A stretch of 15,644 nucleotides of DNA from JAZPYZ01 sp045544455 (GTDB taxonomy: Bacteria > Bacillota > Clostridia > Oscillospirales > Acutalibacteraceae), in NCBI GenBank assembly GCA_045544455.1, contig JAZPYZ010000012.1, positions 1-15,644 of the forward strand, in the 5' to 3' direction. The notes beneath the pieces are model-generated. The model was not told where the DNA came from. It saw only the letters and a program-made list of their open reading frames with translations, and searched no databases. Shown piece after piece: positions 1 to 6,493 of this stretch. Each line of letters opens with the position of its first letter. The first letter of the stretch is position 1. A program made the translations under genes and the position numbers.

Positions 1-55
1 GGGTCGTCTGACTTTGGATGATGTCGACAAGATCCTCGCTCAATACGCTGACTAA
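1..55 (+). CDS. C-terminal tail of an unidentified protein (partial)
   Basis: Reading from base 2, seventeen codons encode GRLTLDDVDKILAQYAD and end at TAA (53-55). A terminator hairpin follows directly, which supports this as a real gene end. The fragment is too short to assign a family. The acidic, helix-like tail has no recognisable motif. Most of the gene lies before the window. Confidence 0.6.
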   Translation, partial: GRLTLDDVDKILAQYAD

Positions 56-66
56 GTGGTTTAACA

Positions 67-102
67 AAAGCCGTTGAAACTACGTTTCGGCGGCTTTTTT
101 TT
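67..102 (+). terminator. Rho-independent terminator of the upstream partial gene
   Basis: AAAGCCG (67-73) pairs with CGGCTTT (91-97), and the stem continues inward through TTGAAAC (74-80) and GTTTCGG (84-90) with two G-T pairs around a TAC loop. A run of eight T ends at 102. It begins 12 bases after the stop codon of the partial gene. No clear promoter lies between it and the next gene, so that gene may depend on read-through or on a promoter before the window. Confidence 0.9.
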
Positions 103-119
103 ACAAAGGATGAGTGGTT

Positions 120-827
120 ATGTTACTGTTTTATGTGCGGCACGGAGATCCAATCTATCACCCGGACAGTTTGACCGCACTCGGCCAGCAACAAGCCGAA
201 GCGCTGGTTAAACGGATGCGGCGGATCGCGCCCGATTATCTCTTTGCATCGAGCTCCACTCGCGCGATCCAAACGGCCAAGCCCACAGCCGAGGCACTCG
301 ATAAAGAGATCACGGTGATGGATTGGTGTCACGAGGCGCTCGCTTGGCACGATTTCACCATTATTTACGAGGACGGCAAACGCAGTTGGCCGTTTTATGA
401 TCCCGATACGCGCGCGTTATTTTGCTCGGAGGAGATGCGCCGGTGGGGGAAAGAATGGTACCGTCACCCGGCTATTGCACAAACCAAAATTCCCCAAGGG
501 ATGGCGCGCATCGCCAAAGGTACCGACACCTTTCTGTTATCGCTCGGGTATCGGCACGTGGAAAATGGCTATATTGCCGAACGGCCGAACAACGAACGCG
601 TCGCGTGGTTTGCCCACCAAGCGACCGGCCTGGCGGTGATGAGTCACCTGCTCGATATCCCATACCCTGAATTTTGTATGCGGTTTGATATGGGGCATAC
701 CGGTGTTACGGCTATTGATTTCGCCGGGGATGGCTTTGTCGTCCCGCGCGTGATGCAGTGGTCCAACGATTCGCACCTGTTTGCCGACAACGGTGAACCG
801 TGCTATCAAAATCAAATTAAGTTTTAA
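120..827 (+). CDS. Histidine phosphatase superfamily protein (phosphoglycerate mutase-like)
   Basis: This 235-residue protein carries the histidine phosphatase signature at its N-terminus: R7-H8-G9 after a short beta strand, with H8 as the expected phospho-acceptor. R48 sits in a TRAIQTA motif typical of the second phosphate-binding arginine. The second catalytic-pocket histidine is probably H166 in WFAHQATG. The fold would hydrolyse a small phosphate ester in the cytoplasm, but the substrate cannot be read from sequence; the segment between about residues 65 and 160 is an insert that does not match the classic mutases. I chose ATG at 120 because AAAGGA (105-110) lies 9 bases upstream; an in-frame GTG at 114 would leave only 3 bases. 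It stands alone between two terminators, so there is no operon context. The family call is secure and the substrate unknown. Confidence 0.85.
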   Translation: MLLFYVRHGDPIYHPDSLTALGQQQAEALVKRMRRIAPDYLFASSSTRAIQTAKPTAEALDKEITVMDWCHEALAWHDFTIIYEDGKRSWPFYDPDTRALFCSEEMRRWGKEWYRHPAIAQTKIPQGMARIAKGTDTFLLSLGYRHVENGYIAERPNNERVAWFAHQATGLAVMSHLLDIPYPEFCMRFDMGHTGVTAIDFAGDGFVVPRVMQWSNDSHLFADNGEPCYQNQIKF

Positions 828-864
828 CAAAAGCGGCTCTTACGATACAAGAGCCGCTTTTGTT
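826..864. terminator. Bidirectional terminator between convergent genes
   Basis: A perfect 16-bp inverted repeat (826-841 with 849-864) encloses a 7-base loop. The outer arms are A-rich on the left and T-rich on the right, so each strand gives a GC stem (AGCGGCTCTT) followed by TTTTGTT. It overlaps the last bases of the stop codons of both the phosphatase (+) and the AraC-type gene (-), so one hairpin serves both. Confidence 0.92.
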
Positions 865-1636
865 ATAGGTGTTGTCGATAAACCGATGGCGCAACCCCGT
901 GAAACTTTTTAAAGGCATTTGAAAAATAATACCCGTTTTCAAACCCACACCGCACCGCGATCTCCGAAAGGGGATAGGTCGTTCCCATCAGCAGATGACG
1001 CGCCTTTTTCATCCGTTGATCGATGATGTATTGCCCAATCGAACAGTTGGTTTCACGACGAAACTTGAAATTGAGTGTAGAGGCGTTGGTGCCTACCGCA
1101 CGACACAGTTCTTCGATGGTGATTTTTTGCGTGATATGCTCCTCGATATACGCCATTGACGCCGCTACGACCGGATCGTGACACGGCGCATCTTGTAGTG
1201 GTGCGCCAATGGGATGTTGCTCCCAATATATTTGGAACAGAATATCCATCAGCAGATGTTCGCGCATCCCAACGGCCAACGGCTCGTCCCGGTCAAGCAG
1301 TTGTTCCAATGCGGTAATGCTTGATACAAATCGGGCTTGATTTTTAACCGTCACCTTGCCTTTCGGCAGTTCGAACGAAAACGGGCAGTTTGGATTTTGC
1401 GCGAATTTGATATATACAAATACAATGGGCTCGACCACATAGCGGCGGAAATGAATATAATCCGGCCAGATTACGCAATCACCTGCGTGGATATCCTCGC
1501 GCGCGCCGTCGATCTCCATGGTGAAATTTCCTTGTTTCAAGAAAAACAGGGCGTGGGTGGGTTGATGTCCGTCCTCTGTATCGAATTGTTGTCGACGGTC
1601 GATTTTGCTTTCTATAACTTTAAATGGCATAATCAT
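863..1636 (-). CDS. AraC-family transcriptional regulator with N-terminal cupin domain
   Basis: About 257 residues. The N-terminal half (roughly residues 1-130) is a beta-rich cupin-like sensor (HALFFLKQGNFTMEIDGA, then DIHAGDCVIWPDYIHF), the usual ligand-binding part of AraC regulators. The C-terminal ~100 residues hold two helix-turn-helix motifs: one around KITIEELCRAVGTNASTLN, the second around PLSEIAVRCGFENGYYFSNA with the conserved FKKFHGVAPSVYR tail. Three in-frame starts exist: GTG at 1645, ATG at 1636 and ATG at 1630. I chose 1636 because GGGTGA lies about 5 bases upstream, whereas GTG 1645 lies inside that site. It is divergent from the FAD oxidoreductase and the two start sites are about 110 bases apart, so that gene is the likely target. 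The ligand is unknown. Confidence 0.9.
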   Translation of the reverse strand: MIMPFKVIESKIDRRQQFDTEDGHQPTHALFFLKQGNFTMEIDGAREDIHAGDCVIWPDYIHFRRYVVEPIVFVYIKFAQNPNCPFSFELPKGKVTVKNQARFVSSITALEQLLDRDEPLAVGMREHLLMDILFQIYWEQHPIGAPLQDAPCHDPVVAASMAYIEEHITQKITIEELCRAVGTNASTLNFKFRRETNCSIGQYIIDQRMKKARHLLMGTTYPLSEIAVRCGFENGYYFSNAFKKFHGVAPSVYRQHL

Positions 1637-1675
1637 ATATTTCACCCATAAATATTGATGGATTTTATAAATTTT

Positions 1676-1704
1676 ATTTTGACATATTACATGGTGCTTG
1701 TCAA
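1676..1704 (-). promoter_or_regulatory. Candidate promoter of the AraC-type gene
   Basis: On the minus strand TTGACA (1704-1699) is followed after 17 bases by CAAAAT (1681-1676), then by an A/T-rich leader to the ribosome binding site. The -35 is perfect; the -10 matches four of six bases. It overlaps the regulatory region of the divergent oxidoreductase gene. Confidence 0.45.
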
Positions 1705-1720
1705 GTGTTCGTCGTATAAT
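1679..1720 (+). promoter_or_regulatory. Candidate regulated promoter and operator of the FAD oxidoreductase gene
   Basis: A consensus TATAAT lies at 1715-1720, 26 bases before the ATG, but the bases at the expected -35 (TGGTGC, 1692-1697) are poor. Just upstream is a 6-bp inverted repeat, TTGACA (1679-1684) and TGTCAA (1699-1704), whose right arm lies inside the near-palindrome CTTGTCAAG (1697-1705). A weak -35 with a dyad over it fits activation by the divergent AraC protein. The operator role is inference. Confidence 0.45.
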
Positions 1721-1746
1721 AAAGGAAACAAAAAGGGGGCAGACAT

Positions 1747-3093
1747 ATGAATCAAGTGGTGTTGGATATTCAAAAAACCTATTCTTGTGACGTGTTGGTT
1801 TGTGGTGGCGGTGTCAGCGGTTTTGCGGCGGCGGTTGCGGCGGCACGTAGCGGCGCAAAAGTCATCTTGTTGGAATCGGGCGGTTGCCTTGGCGGCACCG
1901 CAACCAAAGGGTTGGTTGGCCCGTTTATGACTTGCTACGATGCCAAAGGGGAGACGCAGATCATTCGTGGTTTGTTTTCGGAATTGGTCGATCGCATGGT
2001 TGCCGAGGGTGGCGCGATTTCGCCGGCGGAATGCCGTGGTAACGACAGTCGCAGTGGCTACCGTCCGCGTGGACATATCGGGGTAACGCCGTTTGATTTC
2101 GAAGTGCTTAAACGCGTGACCGAGGCCATGTGTCTGGAGGCTGGTGTGCAACTGTTGTACCACACGACCGTTATCGGATGCGATACCGAAGATAGCCGCA
2201 TCACGCGCGTGTATGCGGCCGATCCCAACCGCGTTGTGGCGGTGGACGCTACTATGTTTATCGATACCACCGGTAGCGCCCTGCTTGCCGATAAAGCCGG
2301 TGCCGAAATCATGCGTGGTAACGACGACGGTATATTGCAAACCACCTCCACCTTTTTCGTGATTTCAGGTGTGGACAAACAAGCGTTGGATGCGTATATG
2401 GATACGCATACCGAGATGCGCGCTCGCTTTTTTATGGATGTGCTCGAAGCCGGACAACGCGACGGCAGTTTCCCGTGCGGCACGAACAAACTGCGTATTT
2501 TTGAAAACCCAGACGGTACGTGGGTGGTTAATATGGCGCAGATCGACGAACAACTGAACGAGCTCGACAACGAAGCGGTAACCGCGGCCGAAATCGAACA
2601 ACGCAAACAGATTGCACAGATCGTAGCGTTTATGCGGGAACATATTGTTGGGCTGGAACATATTAAATTGGTGGCTACCGCGTCGGAACTCGGCGTCCGT
2701 GAAAGCCGCCGTCTGGTAGGCAAAACGGTGTTTGGCTTGGACGATATCCAAACCGTCCGTAAATTTGATGACCGCATTGCGGTGTGTGCCAACTCGATCG
2801 ATATTCATCAAAAGAACGGTGTCAGTTACACGGCTCACAACACCGAAAACTATTATATTCCACTGTCTTGTTTGATTTCGAACAACATCGATAATCTGCT
2901 CACGGCCGGCAAAAGCCTGTCTGCCGACCGATACGCCTTTGCGGCGGTTCGCGTGATGCCGCCGTGTATCGCCATGGGCGAAGCGGCCGGTATTACCGCC
3001 GCCATGGCTGTCGTCAACAATCAAGCGGCGTTTGACGTGCCGCATCAAGAGGTGCAAGCGGAATTGCTTCGCCGTGGTGCGTATTTAGGATAA
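1747..3093 (+). CDS. FAD-dependent oxidoreductase (FAD_oxidored family)
   Basis: A 448-residue flavoprotein. The N-terminal Rossmann dinucleotide-binding loop CGGGVSG (C19-G25) follows a hydrophobic strand, and E43 is placed to bind the FAD ribose. GGCLGGTAT (45-53) follows, the segment that in this family lies near the flavin. The C-terminal block, NIDNLLTAGKSLSADRYAF then VRVMPPCIAMGEAAG (about 375-412), is the second family hallmark and closes over the FAD. This matches proteins annotated as FAD-dependent oxidoreductases of the PF12831 type; substrates are mostly unknown and I do not assign one. ATG 1747 is preceded by AGGGGG with 7-base spacing. The divergent AraC-type gene is the likely regulator, which suggests an inducible catabolic or detoxifying role. 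The protein is full length, with no extra iron-sulfur domain and no signal peptide. Confidence 0.88.
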   Translation: MNQVVLDIQKTYSCDVLVCGGGVSGFAAAVAAARSGAKVILLESGGCLGGTATKGLVGPFMTCYDAKGETQIIRGLFSELVDRMVAEGGAISPAECRGNDSRSGYRPRGHIGVTPFDFEVLKRVTEAMCLEAGVQLLYHTTVIGCDTEDSRITRVYAADPNRVVAVDATMFIDTTGSALLADKAGAEIMRGNDDGILQTTSTFFVISGVDKQALDAYMDTHTEMRARFFMDVLEAGQRDGSFPCGTNKLRIFENPDGTWVVNMAQIDEQLNELDNEAVTAAEIEQRKQIAQIVAFMREHIVGLEHIKLVATASELGVRESRRLVGKTVFGLDDIQTVRKFDDRIAVCANSIDIHQKNGVSYTAHNTENYYIPLSCLISNNIDNLLTAGKSLSADRYAFAAVRVMPPCIAMGEAAGITAAMAVVNNQAAFDVPHQEVQAELLRRGAYLG

Positions 3094-3130
3094 AAAAGAA
3101 CCCTCGAGTGTTACTCGAGGGTTCTTTTTT
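3092..3130. terminator. Bidirectional terminator, 18-bp perfect stem
   Basis: Bases 3092-3109 are exactly complementary to 3113-3130 around a GTT loop. The GC core GAACCCTCGAGT is flanked by six A on one side and six T on the other, so it terminates both the FAD oxidoreductase (+) and the five-gene minus-strand operon ending at 3133. Confidence 0.95.
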
Positions 3131-3132
3131 AG

Positions 3133-3852
3133 TTAAGTGGTTTGTAGTGCGCGCAAAAAGGCGGCCACCGATGGTTTTTCGTCAAAATCGAGCGCGTAAT
3201 ACCGTTCGCTGATATCCCACAGATAATGCGCATCCGAATCGGTCACCACACGCGTCGAACGGATCAGCGGATACTGTTCGCATAAAGCATCGATTTTTTG
3301 CGGTTTGGAAATCTCCACCGTGCGAAAACCCAGATCGTCCGGCAGTGTGCCGAGCGAGGCGATCACACTATATGCCGCTTTGTCGATGTGTGCCGGGAAC
3401 CACATGCCGTTAAACCGTTTCATCAGTGCCGGCAGATCGTAGATGCCGATTCCCGATGCACTGACCAACAGGTGCGGCAGTTCACCAAGCACACCGTCGG
3501 CTTCGTCCATCAGTATTTGGCGGCCGTAGATGGCTGGATCGTTATCGAATTTCGGAGAGTGTGCTTCGACGTAGGCGTCAAACGCCATGGCATCCTCTAA
3601 ATGTTCAAACAAACATACCGTGTGGATTTCTTCTTCGGTGCACAGTTCCATGCCGGCAATGACCATCAAGCCGGACCCTTCAGCCGCTTTTATAACCGCA
3701 CCGCAGTTGCGGCAGGTGTTGTGATCGGTTACCGCGATAACGTCGAGTTCTTTAAGTTGTGCCATCCCGACGATGTTCGCCGGTGTCATGTCATCGTCAC
3801 CGCAAGGGGATAGGCAGGAATGGATGTGCAAATCGTAATATAACCGGCTCAT
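3133..3852 (-). CDS. PHP-domain metal-dependent phosphoesterase of the hydrogenase-linked operon
   Basis: 239 residues with a PHP fold. Metal-binding motifs in order are D7-L-H9-I-H11, then D43-H44 in AVTDHNT, E69 in AGMEL, H77, a PAHID motif, and DSDAH near the C-terminus. The protein should be a cytoplasmic metallo-phosphoesterase; its substrate is unknown. Two cysteine pairs sit beside the metal motifs: C13 and C17 (HSCLSPCG) and C47 and C50 (TCRNCG), a layout that might bind an iron-sulfur cluster or zinc. The ATG at 3852 overlaps the TGA of the preceding gene as ATGA, with GGAG 8 bases upstream, so translation is probably coupled; a GTG at 3861 is less likely. It is the last of five genes, before a strong terminator. 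Linkage to a hydrogenase paralogue suggests signalling rather than tRNA or DNA-polymerase-associated PHP roles. Confidence 0.87.
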   Translation of the reverse strand: MSRLYYDLHIHSCLSPCGDDDMTPANIVGMAQLKELDVIAVTDHNTCRNCGAVIKAAEGSGLMVIAGMELCTEEEIHTVCLFEHLEDAMAFDAYVEAHSPKFDNDPAIYGRQILMDEADGVLGELPHLLVSASGIGIYDLPALMKRFNGMWFPAHIDKAAYSVIASLGTLPDDLGFRTVEISKPQKIDALCEQYPLIRSTRVVTDSDAHYLWDISERYYALDFDEKPSVAAFLRALQTT

Positions 3853-4181
3853 TTCAACCACTCCGCCAGTTGCTTGGCTACGGCAAAAATCGGTTGCTCG
3901 GTGGTCAAGACCGGTACGTCTTGTTGCGCGGCTTTTTGACGCGCGTCTTCATCCAACACCGCGTTTTCGCACAATACAATACAAGCGATATCGGCCAATA
4001 CCGCTACGGCGATCGCGTTCACGTTACCCATCACCGTCATCCAGGCACAATCCGCCTGGGCGCGGCCCATCACCCAGCTCAGTAGGTCGCCGCAATAACC
4101 GCCGGTGATTGCGCGGTCTAGCGCATCGCCGCCGACGGCCACCGTCAAGCCGGCTTTATCGGCAAATTCTTTTACCGTCAT
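3849..4181 (-). CDS. DRTGG-domain protein, second copy in the operon
   Basis: 110 residues made of a single small alpha/beta domain. D22-R-A-I-T-G-G28 matches the name-giving DRTGG motif, followed by C30-G-D-L-L-S. The rest (VMGNVNAIAVAVLADIACIV, then DVPVLTTEQPIFAVAKQL) follows the usual domain pattern. DRTGG domains are small regulatory modules found alone or beside HPr kinase-like and phosphotransacetylase-like enzymes; stand-alone copies have no known activity. ATG 4181 has AGAGGGA about 6 bases upstream and follows the hydrogenase-like gene by 15 bases. Its stop overlaps the PHP start by 4 bases. It is paralogous to the first gene of the operon (5925-6278), with which it shares a CG-D-(L/M)-(L/M)-S block, a CIV strand and a C-terminal T-x4-F pattern. 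Confidence 0.8.
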   Translation of the reverse strand: MTVKEFADKAGLTVAVGGDALDRAITGGYCGDLLSWVMGRAQADCAWMTVMGNVNAIAVAVLADIACIVLCENAVLDEDARQKAAQQDVPVLTTEQPIFAVAKQLAEWLK

Positions 4182-4196
4182 AGCAAATCCCTCTTT

Positions 4197-5477
4197 TTAC
4201 ACGTTTTCGGATTCTTGCTCTGCTGCCATACGTTCAAACTGTTCTCTCATCCGAACGGTACAGGCGTTTTCGTTCGCATATTTCAACACGATGTCTTCGG
4301 CCAACGCCCGACAGGTCGGTGCGCCGCACGAACCGCAATCCAAACCCGGCAACTGGGCAGTGATGCGGTTGATTTCGGATAGTTTTTGCATCGCTTCTTT
4401 CATAGTATCCGCGAGTTTCATTGCCGGAATATATTCCACCGGTGCGTTCCAGGCGGCTTGCTCGGCCAACGCATCGTCTCCATGGAAAGTAGATACCGGT
4501 CGATATTGACGCAGGTGTTTCAACCGTGCTCTGGCAACGTAGGGGTTTTCCACCGTCAGCACGCCGCCAACACATCCGCCGCTACACATATTGAGTTCCA
4601 CAAATTCCAGATCCGGGAACTTCTCGTCTTCCAAATCTTCCAACACCTTAATCACGTTTTCCGGACCGTCTGCCGCGAGATAATGTTCGGTCAGTGTGCC
4701 GGCGGCTTCACCACCGCTGGATGCCCAACCGATTCCAATGCGACCGCCTGCCGGAATCTCTTCCAAACCGGCGTCTTGCACGTCGCGCATCAAGGGGAGT
4801 AGGCGCGGATAGATATCTTTGATCGCCACTACCGCATCCACCGGACTTTTTTCTAAACCGATGGGATGTTTGGTAGCGGTGTTTTTGGCCACACACGGGG
4901 AGATGAAAATAGCCCCGATTTTTTCGATCGGTAATCCGGTCTTTTCGGCGGCGGCTTGCTTGGCACGTGTCGCGGCCAAATCCACCGGCGCACAGATCGG
5001 CAACAGATGATCAATTAAACTGGGGAATCGAACCTGGATCAAACGAGTTACCGCCGGACAGGCGTTGCTGATGATCGGCGTTTTCAACGTGCCGGTTGCG
5101 ATCATGGCGCGCGATTGCTCCGAGATCAGTTCGGCCGCGGCGCCCACGTCTGCCACTTCGTCAAATCCCAACACGAGTAATGCGTTGAGCACGATCTCAA
5201 TATCATCCAATCGATGAAATTGCCCATACAAGGAAGGAGCCGGCAACGCAATGGTATAGGCAAATTGGCCCATCACCGATAGCGGATCGTATAGCGGCCG
5301 CTTGGCATGATGCGGACATACGCGGATACATTCCCCGCAGTCGATGCATCGGTCGGCCAAAATATGTGCTTTCCCGTTTCGCACGCGGATGGCTTCGGTC
5401 GGGCAACGCTTGATGCAATGGATACAACCTTTGCATTTATCCGTATCCAGTTGTACAGAATGAAACAAATTGCCCAT
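4197..5477 (-). CDS. HydS-like [FeFe]-hydrogenase paralogue, putative H2 or redox sensor
   Basis: 426 residues. The N-terminus is a two-cluster ferredoxin domain: C15-C18-C21-C25 and C44-C47-C50-C54. The hydrogenase large-subunit-like domain covers about 70-330 and keeps four cysteines positioned as H-cluster ligands: C140 in NACP, C195 in SPCVAK, and C298 and C302 in CSGGC. Residues needed for fast turnover differ: A139 replaces the proton-relay cysteine, S193 replaces the methionine of MPC, and A201 replaces the glutamate of MPCxxKxxE. The C-terminus has a further [4Fe-4S] motif, C381-C384-C389-C406 (Fes type), and no PAS domain. From memory, alanine at the relay position and this layout resemble putative sensory hydrogenases such as HydS of Thermoanaerobacter mathranii. 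It is therefore more likely a cytoplasmic sensor than a main catalyst. ATG 5477 has a GGTGG-type site about 9 bases upstream; the gene is third of five. Confidence 0.85.
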   Translation of the reverse strand: MGNLFHSVQLDTDKCKGCIHCIKRCPTEAIRVRNGKAHILADRCIDCGECIRVCPHHAKRPLYDPLSVMGQFAYTIALPAPSLYGQFHRLDDIEIVLNALLVLGFDEVADVGAAAELISEQSRAMIATGTLKTPIISNACPAVTRLIQVRFPSLIDHLLPICAPVDLAATRAKQAAAEKTGLPIEKIGAIFISPCVAKNTATKHPIGLEKSPVDAVVAIKDIYPRLLPLMRDVQDAGLEEIPAGGRIGIGWASSGGEAAGTLTEHYLAADGPENVIKVLEDLEDEKFPDLEFVELNMCSGGCVGGVLTVENPYVARARLKHLRQYRPVSTFHGDDALAEQAAWNAPVEYIPAMKLADTMKEAMQKLSEINRITAQLPGLDCGSCGAPTCRALAEDIVLKYANENACTVRMREQFERMAAEQESENV

Positions 5478-5506
5478 GAGGACTTACCACCTTTCCGGAT
5501 AGAATC

Positions 5507-5932
5507 TTATAAATCCACGGCCATGGTCACCGTGGTACCGACACCGACCGTGCTTTCGATCTGCATGCGGTCGGTATATTTTTGCATGTTCGGCAACCCC
5601 ATACCGGCCCCGAAACCGAGCGAACGCACGTTATCCGGCGCGGTGGAATACCCCACCGTCATTGCCAATTCCACGTCCGCAATGCCCGGTCCGCGATCGG
5701 CCAACACCATGCGAATTTCGCTATCGGTCAGATCAATATCGATGTCGCCGCCATCGGCGTGGATCACCATGTTGATTTCGCCTTCGTACAAGGCAATCGC
5801 GACACGCCGTACGATATCGGGTGCCAACCCCAATTGCTTCAGTTCTTGTTTCAGTTTGCCGGAGGCTTCGCCGGCGCGTGTAAAGTCATCACCCGGCACC
5901 ACAAAATGCCAATGCATACCGGTATCAGTCAC
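5507..5932 (-). CDS. RsbW-like ATP-binding protein (HATPase_c_2, anti-sigma-factor type)
   Basis: About 141 residues forming one GHKL ATPase domain like serine kinases of the RsbW/SpoIIAB type. The N box reads ALYEGEINMVIHAD, the G1 box LADRGPGI, and the G2 region GFGAGMGLPNMQKYTD. No phospho-acceptor histidine is present, so it would act on a partner protein or as an ATP-dependent switch. I chose GTG 5932 because a strong GAGGGGG lies 8 bases upstream; this overlaps the preceding stop by 8 bases. ATG 5962 lacks a ribosome binding site and would overlap by 38 bases, and ATG 5917 has no good site either. Its position between a DRTGG gene and a hydrogenase-like sensor suggests signal transduction; no STAS anti-anti-sigma partner is visible in the window. 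The domain call is secure and the partner unknown. Confidence 0.82.
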   Translation of the reverse strand: MTDTGMHWHFVVPGDDFTRAGEASGKLKQELKQLGLAPDIVRRVAIALYEGEINMVIHADGGDIDIDLTDSEIRMVLADRGPGIADVELAMTVGYSTAPDNVRSLGFGAGMGLPNMQKYTDRMQIESTVGVGTTVTMAVDL

Positions 5933-6278
5933 GTTTCGTACCCCCTCGCAACCCTTTTTCATACAAGCGGCCGCACGCGGTGAACATGCGCCGTTCGGTT
6001 TTCATCAATACAATGCCGCGCTCTTTCGCCAACGCCACCACATCGTCGTCCGGCTCTTTACCGCGCACGAACACAATGCAAACAATATCCATCATTTCAG
6101 CGGTGCGAACCACCTGCGGATTGATCAAACCGGTCAGCAATACCGACTGGTCTTTTACAAACGCCAACACGTCGCTCATCATATCGGCGCCGCAGGCGGA
6201 ATGAACCTCTTTCTGCAACAGATCTTCGCCGGTCAACATTTCTGCCTGCAAAATATCGCGCACATCCTGAATGGTCAT
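5925..6278 (-). CDS. DRTGG-like domain protein, first gene of the minus-strand operon
   Basis: 117 residues, predicted cytoplasmic, a single alpha/beta domain. The exact DRTGG signature is lost, but the protein aligns with the other copy (3849-4181): C29-G-A-D-M-M-S against CG-D-L-L-S, IVCIVF against ACIVLC, and MKTERRMFTACGRL against LTTEQPIFAVAKQL. Biochemical activity is unknown. ATG 6278 has AAAGGGA 9 bases upstream. A well-formed promoter at 6337-6365 makes this the leading gene, with a leader of about 50 bases. Its stop overlaps the GTG of the ATPase gene. Calling it DRTGG-like rests on the paralogue comparison and gene context. Confidence 0.72.
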   Translation of the reverse strand: MTIQDVRDILQAEMLTGEDLLQKEVHSACGADMMSDVLAFVKDQSVLLTGLINPQVVRTAEMMDIVCIVFVRGKEPDDDVVALAKERGIVLMKTERRMFTACGRLYEKGLRGGTKRD

Positions 6279-6301
6279 GTATCATCGTCCCTTTCTGTAT
6301 C

Positions 6302-6320
6302 GCGTCGCTGGTTACGACGC
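6302..6320 (-). promoter_or_regulatory. Leader hairpin or operator upstream of the minus-strand operon
   Basis: A perfect 6-bp inverted repeat, GCGTCG (6302-6307) and CGACGC (6315-6320), encloses 7 bases and lies between the predicted minus-strand transcription start (about 6330) and the first ribosome binding site. It could be an operator or a stabilising 5' hairpin. There is no T-tail, so it is not a standard terminator. Confidence 0.4.
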
Positions 6321-6336
6321 AGGATCCTTGGTTTTT

Positions 6337-6365
6337 ATTATAAGGGAAACCGCGTAAAATGTAAA
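6337..6365 (-). promoter_or_regulatory. Sigma-A-type promoter of the HydS-like operon
   Basis: On the minus strand TTTACA (6365-6360) and TATAAT (6342-6337) are separated by exactly 17 bases: five of six and six of six matches to consensus. This is the best promoter in the window and points at the 6278 start, about 50 bases downstream of the predicted transcription start. Confidence 0.8.
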
Positions 6366-6375
6366 GAAATAAAAG

Positions 6376-6399
6376 TTTTGTGTATTTTGAAGACAAAAT
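6376..6399. promoter_or_regulatory. A/T-rich dyads between the divergent hydrogenase promoters, candidate operator
   Basis: Two nested inverted repeats lie between the two promoters: TTTTGT (6376-6381) with ACAAAA (6393-6398), and ATTTTG (6384-6389) with CAAAAT (6394-6399). A regulator bound here could control both operons. The outer repeat vaguely recalls the TTGT...ACAA ends of Rex redox-repressor sites, but its length does not fit the usual 18-bp Rex site. In A/T-rich DNA such repeats can arise by chance. Confidence 0.3.
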
Positions 6400-6454
6400 T
6401 TCGTGTTTTTTCGCAAATTTCTTTATTTTTGCTATTCCCTTTCTTTGTTTTATC

Positions 6455-6463
6455 TGTTATAAT
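6455..6463 (+). promoter_or_regulatory. Extended -10 promoter of the hydrogenase operon
   Basis: TGTTATAAT (6455-6463) is a perfect extended -10 element. The expected -35 position (TTCCCT, 6435-6440) is poor, so the TG extension and A/T-rich upstream DNA, or an activator, probably carry recognition. The TTG start of the first gene lies 30 bases downstream. Confidence 0.65.
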
Positions 6464-6493
6464 AAAAGTGCTATGTCGTGAGGAGTGAGGATA

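Noticed and set aside
1679..1720. TTGACA (1679-1684) with TATAAT (1715-1720) as a standard promoter
   Set aside because: The spacing is 30 bases, too long for a sigma-A promoter. TTGTCA at 1698 is only 11 bases away. TTGACA is better explained as an operator arm.
6376..6398. A Rex repressor site in the hydrogenase control region
   Set aside because: The TTGT...ACAA ends are present but the spacing and inner bases do not fit the 18-bp Rex consensus, so it is kept only as a generic dyad.
5307..6488. A 393-codon open frame on the plus strand over three minus-strand genes
   Set aside because: It is the shadow of the HydS-like, RsbW-like and DRTGG genes, has no ribosome binding site, and ends in low-complexity sequence from the A/T-rich promoter region.
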